Below are positions 1 to 6,437 of a stretch of 6,437 nt of DNA, in pieces. The stretch's first letter is position 1. Every line of letters starts with the position of its first letter. The DNA is from Candidatus Hydrogenedentota bacterium (lineage in GTDB: Bacteria; Hydrogenedentota; Hydrogenedentia; Hydrogenedentales; CAITNO01), in assembly GCA_022710255.1 (NCBI GenBank), contig JAKLHG010000227.1, positions 1-6,437 of the forward strand. Reading direction: 5' to 3'. Both the position numbers and the translations under genes were made by a program. The notes under the pieces were generated by a model. The model ran no database searches and was not told the origin of the DNA. It saw only the letters and a program-made list of their open reading frames with translations.

Positions 1-394
1 CGGTCTGAATGAACTCGTTGGGGTAGTCCCGCGAGTACGGATTCATCGGATTTCCGTTGATATTGAGCCATTTTTCGGGGATAATCTCGGGGCCTTCATC
101 TATGGGCCGGCCGAATCCATCGAAGACCCTGCCCAACATATCAAGGGATACGCCGAGCTCGATGCCTTTGCCAAGAAACTTGACCGTGATGTCTTCAGGC
201 GAAAGCCCACTTGTGCCTTCAAAAACCTGCACCACGGCTTTGTCTTTATTGACTTCAAGCACACGTCCTCGGCGAACGGAGCCGTCCGACAGTTTGATAT
301 CCGTCAGTTCGCCGTATGTGACGCCTTCAACGCCATCAACCAGGACAAGGGGCCCGATAATTTCTTTTGCTGTACGGTATTCTCTAGTAACCAC
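1..394 (-). CDS. atpB: V/A-type ATPase subunit B, N-terminal part (3' end beyond window)
   Basis: This is the nucleotide-binding but non-catalytic subunit of the soluble V1/A1 head, which alternates with subunit A in the hexamer. My translation gives 131 residues of a protein that is normally about 430-470 aa; the rest lies past position 1. It begins MVTREYRTAKEIIGPLVLVD and covers the N-terminal beta-barrel domain, then LDMLGRVFDGFGRPID (residues 84-99) and INGNPMNPYSRDYPNEFIQT (112-131), which are hallmark B-subunit segments just before the nucleotide-binding domain. The start is GTG at 394-392: the frame is closed by a TGA just upstream (406-404), no in-frame ATG is available, and a GAGG lies at 405-402 with a 7-nt spacer. 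The gene follows atpA after a 49-nt gap. The frame is intact to the window edge. Identification is firm; the C-terminal half cannot be assessed. Confidence 0.96.
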   Translation of the reverse strand, partial: MVTREYRTAKEIIGPLVLVDGVEGVTYGELTDIKLSDGSVRRGRVLEVNKDKAVVQVFEGTSGLSPEDITVKFLGKGIELGVSLDMLGRVFDGFGRPIDEGPEIIPEKWLNINGNPMNPYSRDYPNEFIQT

Positions 395-401
395 GGCACA
401 A

Positions 402-405
402 CCTC
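402..405 (-). promoter_or_regulatory. Ribosome binding site deciding the GTG start of atpB
   Basis: On the coding strand GAGG lies 7 nt upstream of the GTG at 394-392. An ATG overlaps this site (407-405) but is out of frame with subunit B, and the B frame has a TGA at 406-404, so the GTG is the only sensible start. Confidence 0.7.
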
Positions 406-443
406 ATATATTGTTTGCTGTAACGGTTATACACCTGTCGCAT

Positions 444-2201
444 TTATCGCGGCAGCGCATCTATTTCTTTGGAAATCTTTTCTTTCAACGCCTCGAATTG
501 GTCCAGGTCAGACTCCGCGATGAGTTTGGCCCTTGATATATCCTCAAATACTTCCAGGCTTAATAACTTGTTCAAGGGCACCCCTTGGGCCAGAGCAGGC
601 TGGGCCTTGTCGTAATAATGAAGGATGGTGTCCATCATTTTGAATTGTTTCGGAAGCGAGGTATAGGTGTCACGATCATCGAAGGCGTTCTGGTGCAGAA
701 AATCTTCACGAATCATTTTCGCGGATTGCATCAGCAACCGGTCAGTGGAAGGCAGCGCATCCATGCCAACCAATCGGACCAATTCATCCAATTCGGCTTC
801 CCGCTGTAAAATGGTCATGGCCCGTTGGCGGTTTTCCTGCCATTTCGGGTGCACATGTTCATTGGCGTGTTTATCCACGACATCTTGATAGAGCGAATAG
901 GACGTAAGCCAATTGATGGCAGGGAAATGGCGGGCAAAGGCCAGTTTATCGTCAAGGCCCCAGAATACTTTCACCACGCGCAGCGTAGCCTGCACCACCG
1001 GTTCCGAGAAGTCACCGCCGGGCGGCGACACGGCGCCGATAATGGACAAGGTGCCCTTGCGTTCCTCGCTTCCCTTGCAAACAACGCTTCCGGAACGTTC
1101 GTAGAAACTGGCGATGCGGGAAGCAAGATAGGCCGGATACCCCTCTTCACCGGGCATTTCTTCAAGGCGGCCGGACATCTCGCGCATGGCTTCGGCCCAG
1201 CGGCTGGTGGAGTCGGCCATAAGGGCCACGGAATAGCCCATATCGCGGAAATATTCTGCGATGGTAATCCCGGTGAACACGGAGGCTTCGCGTGCCGCCA
1301 CGGGCATATTGGACGTATTCGCGATCAGCACGGTGCGCTCCATGAGGGGTTCGCCCGATTCCGGGTCTTTAAGTTCCGGGAACTCCATCAATACGTCCGT
1401 CATTTCATTGCCGCGTTCGCCGCAGCCTACATATACCACGATGCGGGCATTCGCCCACTTGGCCAGCTGATGCTGCACCACGGTCTTGCCGCTACCGAAA
1501 GGTCCCGGAACACAGGCCGTTCCTCCCATGGTCAGAGGGAAGAGCATGTCTAAAACGCGTTGGCCCGTAGTCATGGTTTCCGTGGGAGGCAGTTTGCGTG
1601 TAACGGGACGGGGCTGGCGCACAGGCCAGCGCTGCACCATGGTGATATCCTTGGAACCGTCTTTAGTATCCAGCACGGCGACCACGGTGTCCACATTCCC
1701 TGTAACGGGGCCGATTTTAGTGACTTTGCCCGCCATACCGCGAGGCACCATGATTTTGTGGACGACCAGTTTGCTTTCCTGCACGGTGCCGAGCACATCG
1801 CCTTCCACCACGGCATCACCCGCTTTGGCCACAGGTTCAAACTGCCATTGTTTTTTCCGGTCCAGCGCCGGGCTCTCGGCGCCGCGCACAATATATTCGC
1901 CGAACTCCGCGCTGAGTTTGTCCAGCGGGCGCTGGACACCGTCATAAATGGAACGGATAAGCCCGGGCCCGAGTTCCACGCTCAAGGCTTCACCGGTGCG
2001 AAACACCGGCTGTCCGGGCCCGATTCCTTCGGTTTCCTCGTAGACCTGGATGGAACAGTCGCCGCCGCGGATTTCAATGATTTCACCGAACAACCGGGAT
2101 TCACCCACGCGCACCATTTCATACATGCGCGCATTAGCAAGTCCCCTGGCCACAACCAGCGGTCCGGACACCTTGACGACTTCACCCTGTGCATTACTCA
2201 T
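444..2201 (-). CDS. atpA: V/A-type ATPase catalytic subunit A
   Basis: This 585-aa subunit hydrolyses or synthesises ATP in the V1/A1 head, and its length matches the family (about 575-600). Visible in order are an N-terminal beta-barrel (about 1-75) and the A-specific bulge or non-homologous insert (about 110-190). The Walker A motif GPFGSGKT follows at 233-240 and the GERGNE segment at 261-266, where E262 is the expected catalytic glutamate. The Walker B strand SVALMAD is at 324-330, followed by STSRWAEA. PGEEGYPAYLASRIASFYERSG lies at 350-371, followed by the C-terminal helical domain. No key residue is missing. The ATG at 2201-2199 is preceded by AAGGG (2214-2210) with an 8-nt spacer, and the family's usual N-terminus (GxVxKVSGPLVVA) sits right after it. 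Stop is TAA. It lies 50 nt after atpF and 49 nt before atpB in the same transcript. Confidence 0.98.
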   Translation of the reverse strand: MSNAQGEVVKVSGPLVVARGLANARMYEMVRVGESRLFGEIIEIRGGDCSIQVYEETEGIGPGQPVFRTGEALSVELGPGLIRSIYDGVQRPLDKLSAEFGEYIVRGAESPALDRKKQWQFEPVAKAGDAVVEGDVLGTVQESKLVVHKIMVPRGMAGKVTKIGPVTGNVDTVVAVLDTKDGSKDITMVQRWPVRQPRPVTRKLPPTETMTTGQRVLDMLFPLTMGGTACVPGPFGSGKTVVQHQLAKWANARIVVYVGCGERGNEMTDVLMEFPELKDPESGEPLMERTVLIANTSNMPVAAREASVFTGITIAEYFRDMGYSVALMADSTSRWAEAMREMSGRLEEMPGEEGYPAYLASRIASFYERSGSVVCKGSEERKGTLSIIGAVSPPGGDFSEPVVQATLRVVKVFWGLDDKLAFARHFPAINWLTSYSLYQDVVDKHANEHVHPKWQENRQRAMTILQREAELDELVRLVGMDALPSTDRLLMQSAKMIREDFLHQNAFDDRDTYTSLPKQFKMMDTILHYYDKAQPALAQGVPLNKLLSLEVFEDISRAKLIAESDLDQFEALKEKISKEIDALPR

Positions 2202-2251
2202 AATCTAAACCCTTGCATTCTCAGTTAGTCTGGGCCACTCACTTGGCTGCG

Positions 2252-2572
2252 TTATTCCTTACCCAACATATCCACGCCGATGGAATACTCCACCATGCGG
2301 CGCATGGCGGCAAAGCCCTGGTGCGCGCTGCCTTTATGCGTCGGAATGGTGGTTACGATTGCCGAACTGCTCTCACGAAAATTCGCCAAGGCTTCGGGAT
2401 TCTCTTCGGCCACGGTTTCACTTATCAACACAATACTCGCGTCATTACTACGTATCAATTGCCCCAGGGCACGCGTCAACGAATCCGCGTCGTCGGCGTG
2501 AACAACTTCAAAGCCTACGCCTTTAAAGCCCAACATCTGGGATTTCTCTCCCACAACATACGCTTTAGACAT
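2252..2572 (-). CDS. atpF: V/A-type ATPase subunit F (central stalk)
   Basis: This small soluble subunit binds subunit D in the rotating central shaft; it is called NtpG in Enterococcus. At 106 aa it has the family's normal size. It begins MSKAYVVGEKSQMLGFKGVGF, the typical opening strand and loop of the Rossmann-like F domain. An ASIVLISE strand follows at 45-52 and an IPTHKGS segment at 76-82. The C-terminal tail RRMVEYSIGVDMLGKE (91-106) resembles the family's conserved closing helix with an IGVDLL-like motif. The ATG at 2572-2570 lies inside the end of atpC: the last 8 nt of atpC (ATGTCTAA) contain this start, so translation is probably coupled. Only a modest Shine-Dalgarno-like CGGGA precedes it. 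Assignment rests on size, motifs and its place between C and A. Confidence 0.93.
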   Translation of the reverse strand: MSKAYVVGEKSQMLGFKGVGFEVVHADDADSLTRALGQLIRSNDASIVLISETVAEENPEALANFRESSSAIVTTIPTHKGSAHQGFAAMRRMVEYSIGVDMLGKE

Positions 2573-3563
2573 AAGTATCCCGTATCCGGCTTTTCAGGAG
2601 ACCGGCATCCAGTTTATTTAATTTTCCGCTGATGATTAATTTCAAATTGAAGGCTTCCACCCAAAGCCCCCACAGGAAACCGGCCAGGCGTTCAGGACCG
2701 GCAGTCTGTAATTTGGCGCTCCGCGCCATGGCGGTCAGGGTATTGGCCGACAACAGTTCGAAGAGAGACACTTGCTCATCTTCTTCCGCTTCCAAGGCTT
2801 GATTCCATAGATCGCCCAGGCGCCCCGGTATAACAGCGCCCCACGTTCTCGGATCTCCCATGGAACAGAGGTCCGTAATCAGCCCGTTAAACTCGCCCAG
2901 CGGCAAAAAATGCTGCTGGTACAATTTAAGGGGATGCCCTGCCCGCGCGGCGCGCCACAGCACCACCAACGCACGGCCAAGCACCCGCGATTTCACCCAG
3001 TCGCGCACCACGGGAATCTCCGGGTGATTGCCCAGTCCCAGGTAGTGTCGTAAATAGGCACCGTCCAGAACAATATCCAGCAACATCTGGTTTTCGGCGT
3101 CGCCACCGGTGATTCCGGACAGGGAGGCCACCGCTGGACGAACAAGGTCCGGCAGCAGGCTGGCATTGCCCGAGGCGACTTCCATCAGCCGCGCTTCCGA
3201 AAAAACATTCATATTGAACGGATATCCGGAACGGTTCTGTATCGCCCGCTTCAGATTCAGATAATCCTCGGAAAGGGTGAACAAATCGGCCAGTCCCCGG
3301 TTCGGGCTGTTCTGGCGCAACGAAAGCACCTGTTCGTGCACATAGTTGTCCAGAATAGTACTCCAATCTTCCCAGGACACCGCTCCGGGCACCATGTATT
3401 CACGCAACGAGGTATCCTGCAAACGGTGAAACAGCTCATCGGCCCGTTCCAACCCGGCAAGATTCACGAAGAACTCGTACGGGAGCAGGCGTCCTTCCAG
3501 AACGCTTACACGCCCGCAAACGAATCCCCATTTATTCTGGCTTTTTGTCAAGGCTGCCAACAA
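2565..3563 (-). CDS. atpC: V/A-type ATPase subunit C (AC39/d family, rotor socket)
   Basis: This homologue of eukaryotic subunit d and Thermus subunit C is a funnel-shaped, mostly helical protein that seats the central stalk on the K ring. It has 332 aa, close to the family's usual size (about 320-350). WGFVCGRVSVLEGRLLPYEFF (12-32) matches the typical N-terminus, in which an aromatic-rich segment leads to R-V-x-x-L-E-x-x-L-L. LADLFTLSEDYLNLKRAIQ (91-109) matches the conserved motif with N-L-K. No ATG lies near the start; the first Met is residue 57, after conserved sequence. Initiation is therefore taken at one of two tandem TTG codons, 3563-3561 or 3560-3558. GAGAGGAA (3574-3567) lies 4 nt before the first and 7 nt before the second, so the second is at least as likely. 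The gene is in the same frame as atpE and overlaps atpF by 8 nt. Confidence 0.93.
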   Translation of the reverse strand: MLAALTKSQNKWGFVCGRVSVLEGRLLPYEFFVNLAGLERADELFHRLQDTSLREYMVPGAVSWEDWSTILDNYVHEQVLSLRQNSPNRGLADLFTLSEDYLNLKRAIQNRSGYPFNMNVFSEARLMEVASGNASLLPDLVRPAVASLSGITGGDAENQMLLDIVLDGAYLRHYLGLGNHPEIPVVRDWVKSRVLGRALVVLWRAARAGHPLKLYQQHFLPLGEFNGLITDLCSMGDPRTWGAVIPGRLGDLWNQALEAEEDEQVSLFELLSANTLTAMARSAKLQTAGPERLAGFLWGLWVEAFNLKLIISGKLNKLDAGLLKSRIRDTYV

Positions 3564-3566
3564 AGA

Positions 3567-3574
3567 TTCCTCTC
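3567..3574 (-). promoter_or_regulatory. Ribosome binding site deciding the TTG start of atpC
   Basis: On the coding strand the sequence reads GAGAGGAA, a strong Shine-Dalgarno match located in the 12-nt gap between the atpE stop and the first TTG. The spacer is 4 nt to the TTG at 3563 and 7 nt to the TTG at 3560. It supports non-ATG initiation of atpC, as no ATG or GTG lies at a suitable distance. Confidence 0.75.
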
Positions 3575-3575
3575 G

Positions 3576-4172
3576 TTATTTCTGCCCTGAAAACAATTCC
3601 GCTGAAATCAGCGGGGCCAACTCATACTCAATATTTTCCAGCAGTGTATCCAGCGTCTGATCCACTTGGAACACGTCACTGACAAAAATAAAACCGCCGC
3701 GCTCGGACAGGACATGCTCCCCGTCTATAGTCACCTTTAATGCATCAGGACGGTTCTGATTGAAATCGGCGGCCAGGCGCTCGAAAAGGTCTGTTTCCGC
3801 CGGATGAACCCGTAGTTTTCCGCCGCGATCCGTCACGGTACTCCTTAGCAGCTTCCTTAATATGGAGGCATACTCTTCGACCGGCAGCGCCAGAATGCGT
3901 TTCCTGGCTTCTGTAAAAACCTGTCGCATTACGGCGTTCTTGCGCTGCAGCACCTCTTTGTTTGCGGCGCCCTGAAGTTGGATCAGCTTGCGGGACAGTT
4001 CCTCCTCGGAGGCACGCATCATCGCCTGATAGCGCCGGTCCGCTTCGAGTTCAGCCGCTTTCTTCGCCGAAGCAAGGTTATCGTCCGCGGCTTTTTTAGC
4101 GGTCTTCAGTATGAGCTCCGCCTCCGTGCGGGCCGCTTCGAGCACCGCCTGGGTTATCTGATCGAGTGCCAT
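3576..4172 (-). CDS. atpE: V/A-type ATPase subunit E (peripheral stalk)
   Basis: This stator-stalk subunit forms a coiled coil with the G/H subunit and links the top of the A3B3 head to the membrane subunit I. It has 198 aa, normal for bacterial E. Residues 1 to about 95 are a long, charged, Ala/Glu/Lys/Arg-rich helix without prolines (for example TAKKAADDNLASAKKAAELE at 24-43), as expected for the coiled coil. The rest is the globular head domain, ending in GGFIFVSDVFQVDQTLDTLLE (159-179), which resembles the family signature of a GG-hydrophobic strand followed by VDxTLxxLLE. The ATG at 4172-4170 follows AGGGA (4184-4180) with a 7-nt spacer. Its partner G/H is not in the window. It stops with TAA 12 nt before the C-subunit start, in the same frame. 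Confidence 0.95.
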   Translation of the reverse strand: MALDQITQAVLEAARTEAELILKTAKKAADDNLASAKKAAELEADRRYQAMMRASEEELSRKLIQLQGAANKEVLQRKNAVMRQVFTEARKRILALPVEEYASILRKLLRSTVTDRGGKLRVHPAETDLFERLAADFNQNRPDALKVTIDGEHVLSERGGFIFVSDVFQVDQTLDTLLENIEYELAPLISAELFSGQK

Positions 4173-4226
4173 GGCTTTGTCCCTGTTTCTATCGTCTTAA
4201 GAATCAACTGTTGTTTGGCAAAGGCT

Positions 4227-4733
4227 CTATGCAACGCCAATAGAGGTAAGCCAGATGATGGTAAGGATTCCGGCCAGCAACGACACCACGGCGTAGGTTT
4301 CCACCATGGCGGGGAACAGCAGTGCACGGCCCGACTCTTCCTTCCGGCGCGCCACCAGCGCGATGCCGGCCGCGGAGGCTTCCCCCTGCCACACGGCGGA
4401 GACAAAAAGGGCCAAGCCCACCGCCAGGCCGACAAAAAACAGCGCCACACCCGTACTGACGGATGCAGAAGCCTCCCAAGCGCCGTTGATAAGACCTGTG
4501 CGCATGAAAATCATAATGGCTGTAATGAAACCATAGAATCCCTGGGTACCCGGTAACGCCAGCATCACCAGCAGCTGCCCGAAGAGGTCCGGCTTTTCAC
4601 TGATTACGCCTGCCGCCGCCTGTGACGCAATACCGATGCCTTTACCGGACCCGCAGCATCCCAGGCCAACGGCCAATCCCGCTCCGGCAATCGCCAATCC
4701 ACGACCGATTTCAATAGCTAGTGACTGATCCAT
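4227..4733 (-). CDS. atpK: V/A-type ATPase subunit K (c-ring proteolipid, duplicated four-helix form)
   Basis: This membrane rotor subunit carries the transported ion. At 168 aa it is the duplicated form with two helical hairpins (four membrane spans, roughly 11-35, 52-78, 91-115 and 138-163), not the 8-kDa single hairpin. The first hairpin's outer helix reads LPGTQGFYG (60-68), with Q64 at the carboxylate position. The second reads FPAMVETYAVV (140-150), with E145 as the ion-binding glutamate. So one site is expected per protomer, as in Enterococcus hirae NtpK. The NtpK Na+ ligands L61, T64, Q65, Q110 and E139 align with L60, T63, Q64, Q116 and E145 here, and Y68 aligns with Y67. ATG at 4733-4731 has GGAG (4744-4741) at 7 nt. 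It stops with TAG. The 78-nt gap before it is the largest in the window. Confidence 0.96.
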   Translation of the reverse strand: MDQSLAIEIGRGLAIAGAGLAVGLGCCGSGKGIGIASQAAAGVISEKPDLFGQLLVMLALPGTQGFYGFITAIMIFMRTGLINGAWEASASVSTGVALFFVGLAVGLALFVSAVWQGEASAAGIALVARRKEESGRALLFPAMVETYAVVSLLAGILTIIWLTSIGVA

Positions 4734-4788
4734 GGTTACTCTCCATTAGCTGATGTTGTACACGTTCATCACAAATGTGTTTCGTCCC

Positions 4789-4808
4789 AAAAACGCCGGG
4801 CACCGTCG
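4789..4808 (-). terminator. Weak stem-loop plus T tract just after atpI (attenuator or mRNA-end candidate)
   Basis: On the coding strand, three nucleotides after the atpI stop codon, CGACGG (4808-4803) can pair with CCGGCG (4799-4794) around a TGC loop, with one A-G mismatch at 4806/4796. Five Ts (4793-4789) follow directly. The arrangement looks like a short intrinsic terminator, but the stem is only six pairs long with a mismatch and the T run is short, so it could only be leaky. It sits ahead of atpK, whose product is needed in many more copies than subunit I. It may thus be a partial terminator, a processing or stabilising element, or chance. Confidence 0.3.
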
Positions 4809-4811
4809 GAT

Positions 4812-6437
4812 CTATTGCTGTCTGTGCAATATGGCCGACTTGGAATCGAACCCAAGCGGCTCAAAGGGCCTGGAACCCGTCGCATAGAACCGTCCAAAAA
4901 ACTCCACAAAAATAAGGCGCATCGAATGCACGAAAGCGCCCAAAACACTGATTAAGAAATTAAAAATGTGCGCTATAATCAGCACAACGACAAATAGGAT
5001 AAGGCCCACATACGGGATGGGCCGGAGCAATCCCGCCATCATATTGAAGGACAGGGCGACGATGGCCGTGGTCAGCGACAATGCCAGCAAACGGCAGTAA
5101 GACATGGTGTCGCCGATGAATGAAGTCAACCCATAGCTGCCCACAATGCCATACAAGCTGATGACACCGGTCATCAACCGGCCCACCAGCCCGCTCGACT
5201 CACGCCCTTGCGTGAGAATCAAGCCCAGCGCCCCGGCAAAGAAGAGCAACAATCCGATATAGAAGACAGGCGCCGGGACCGGTGCAAACATTTTGGCTAT
5301 CATAATTACAAAACCGGGACAAATCACCAGCCACAACAGGCCGTCACATAAAGCCTCCGCCTTGTCGCCCCGCAACAGGGCGCTGTACATCTTCAGCGCA
5401 ATTCCATAGAACTGGTTGAACATGCCGATGCCCAGTGCGGCCAGAAGTACCACAATAGGCTTCTGGATCGGGTCGATTACCTGTGTGGCCATCATCAGTC
5501 TGTATAAGAGATTATTTTCACCCAGATATTTCTCAGCATAAAGGTCGCCAAACAACGACCCCAGCAGAAAACCAAAGACGATGGTGGCAATGCCCGCATA
5601 GAGCATCAACCGCGCAAAATTATAGATCCCGGCATAGGGCTTGGTTTTGCGCATAATATAGAGGCTGAGCACCGTCAGCATCGTGCCGTAAGCCACATCG
5701 CCGAAACAAATACCGAAAAAGAGCAGGAAGGTGGGCATAATAAACGGCGAAGGATCAAAGGTTTTGTAATCAGGGCGGCCAAACAAGTCTACCAGCATCT
5801 GAATCGGTCGCACGAAAGGCGACAAGGTGATGCTGACGGGCGGGTTATCTTCCGGTGTGGGGTCTTCCACGCATGGAGTAACCGTCGGAAAATATTTATT
5901 CAGGAGGTCGTCCATCTTTGGAATATCCCGCTCCCGGATGAACCCTGTAAGGACTTGTATCCATTTGCCATGGGCGCTGCTTGTCCGCGCCAGAAACAGT
6001 TTGCGATTATCCTCCCAGAAAGCCTTGAGCATAAGGAATTCACGCCGATGGCCGGCCAACGCGGCCACTTTAGCCGCGATGCCTTTTACCCGATTCTGAA
6101 GTTCATCCAAGTCGCCTTCCAGCGCTTTTATCTGCTCCTGAACCGTCCCGGTGATTTGTGGCAGGATAATCTCCACAAACCCGTGTTCGCCCAAGGCCTT
6201 TCGCAGGGCATCCTCGGCTTCCGGCAAACAGGCTGCCAATACCCACATGGACTCTTTTCCAGCCTGGGCGCCGCTCCCCTTCTTCCCATTGCCGACGGCT
6301 TCGACAGCAGCGGGAACCACTTCTTCCCAAGCCGACAGGGCGGGCATTTCAGCTGTCCGGGTCAAGGACACCAGATTCTGCCGGGAAATACTGCCGAACA
6401 CCACCCTGTAGTGCCGAAGACGCCGCAATTTATCGAC
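4812..6437 (-). CDS. atpI: V/A-type ATPase membrane subunit I (a subunit), 5' end beyond window
   Basis: This stator membrane subunit forms the two ion half-channels against the K ring. The frame stays open to the window edge (541 residues), so the true start is upstream; a TTG at 6428-6426 is in frame but lies in mid-domain. Full-length relatives have about 600-660 aa, so roughly the first 100 are missing. Numbering from that TTG, residues 1 to about 220 are the cytoplasmic domain, with a charged coiled coil at about 96-125. From about 228 a membrane domain of several spans begins: PFIMPTFLLFFGICFGDVAYG (228-248), then spans near 270-295, 322-345, 362-380, 386-406, 425-465 and 472-498. The helix SFIGDTMSYCRLLALSLT (436-453) places the essential arginine at R446. 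HSMRLIFVEFFGRFY (501-515) has a second conserved arginine, R504, and E509. Stop is TAG. Confidence 0.96.
   Translation of the reverse strand, partial: VDKLRRLRHYRVVFGSISRQNLVSLTRTAEMPALSAWEEVVPAAVEAVGNGKKGSGAQAGKESMWVLAACLPEAEDALRKALGEHGFVEIILPQITGTVQEQIKALEGDLDELQNRVKGIAAKVAALAGHRREFLMLKAFWEDNRKLFLARTSSAHGKWIQVLTGFIRERDIPKMDDLLNKYFPTVTPCVEDPTPEDNPPVSITLSPFVRPIQMLVDLFGRPDYKTFDPSPFIMPTFLLFFGICFGDVAYGTMLTVLSLYIMRKTKPYAGIYNFARLMLYAGIATIVFGFLLGSLFGDLYAEKYLGENNLLYRLMMATQVIDPIQKPIVVLLAALGIGMFNQFYGIALKMYSALLRGDKAEALCDGLLWLVICPGFVIMIAKMFAPVPAPVFYIGLLLFFAGALGLILTQGRESSGLVGRLMTGVISLYGIVGSYGLTSFIGDTMSYCRLLALSLTTAIVALSFNMMAGLLRPIPYVGLILFVVVLIIAHIFNFLISVLGAFVHSMRLIFVEFFGRFYATGSRPFEPLGFDSKSAILHRQQ

Noticed and set aside
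384..443. Tiny minus-strand frame of 19 codons plus stop beginning with an ATG directly after the atpA stop and running into the start of atpB
   Set aside because: No Shine-Dalgarno precedes its ATG and its Tyr/Arg-rich peptide resembles nothing known. It most likely arises by chance in the 49-nt gap.
57..536. Plus-strand open frame of 159 aa across the atpB start and atpA end
   Set aside because: It is antisense to well-identified coding sequence on both sides, its Ser/Pro/Thr-rich product matches nothing I recognise, and it is best explained as a chance frame.
585..2228. Long plus-strand reading frames (73-242 aa) opposite atpA, including 825-1553 and 1560-2228 in the same frame
   Set aside because: They lie codon-for-codon antisense to atpA, where a stop needs a sense TTA, CTA or TCA codon, and these are rare in this gene. 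The translations are His/Arg/Gly-rich without recognisable domains, and no separate ribosome sites stand out. They are shadows of a strongly conserved gene.
4635..4664. P-loop-like GCCGSGKGIG in subunit K (residues 24-33)
   Set aside because: It lies at the hairpin loop of a membrane proteolipid and is a common glycine-rich turn in this family; there is no nucleotide-binding fold around it.
4767..4784. Near-palindrome around CACATTTGTG (coding strand) in the I-K gap
   Set aside because: The arms are four pairs with a two-base centre, too small to form a stable hairpin, and there is no known operator match.
6426..6428. TTG as the start of subunit I
   Set aside because: The sequence before it stays open to the edge, and the protein at this point already matches the middle of the cytoplasmic domain. 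The expected N-terminal portion would be missing, so the true start is outside the window.

Overview
The window is a single polycistronic block on the minus strand encoding a bacterial V/A-type (A-type/V-type) rotary ATPase. Reading in transcription order (right to left) it holds atpI (5'-truncated by the window edge), atpK, atpE, atpC, atpF, atpA and atpB (3'-truncated by the other edge). The order I-K-E-C-F-A-B is that of the Thermus, Enterococcus and clostridial V/A-ATPase operons, so a D-subunit gene is expected just beyond position 1 and possibly a G/H stalk gene beyond position 6437. Neither is visible here.

Region by region: 6437-4812 encodes the membrane stator/channel subunit I (a). 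4733-4227 encodes a four-helix rotor-ring proteolipid K (c). 4172-3576 encodes the peripheral-stalk subunit E. 3563-2565 encodes the rotor-socket subunit C (d). 2572-2252 encodes the central-stalk subunit F. 2201-444 encodes the catalytic subunit A. 394-1 encodes the start of the nucleotide-binding, non-catalytic subunit B. Gaps are 12 to 78 nt, and C and F overlap by 8 nt. No gap exceeds 300 bases, and I see no tRNA, rRNA, mobile element or CRISPR array. The only non-coding structure I can point to is a weak stem-loop followed by a T tract in the I-K gap.

How they work together: A and B form the ATP-hydrolysing or ATP-synthesising hexameric head. F (with the unseen D) is the rotating shaft, and C joins the shaft to the ring of K subunits. 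E (with an unseen G/H partner) is the stator stalk anchoring the head to subunit I, whose membrane arginine(s) face the ion-binding glutamate of K. The most informative detail is that K keeps every residue known to coordinate Na+ in the Enterococcus hirae NtpK ring, which points to a sodium-translocating enzyme.

Organism: a bacterium of moderate GC content (roughly 50-55% by eye) with Shine-Dalgarno-led genes and use of GTG and TTG starts. Bacteria with this operon type are scattered among Firmicutes, Deinococcus-Thermus, the PVC group and related uncultured lineages. The sequence alone does not let me choose among these. I found no undescribed system; this is a well-known machine with a few details worth checking.
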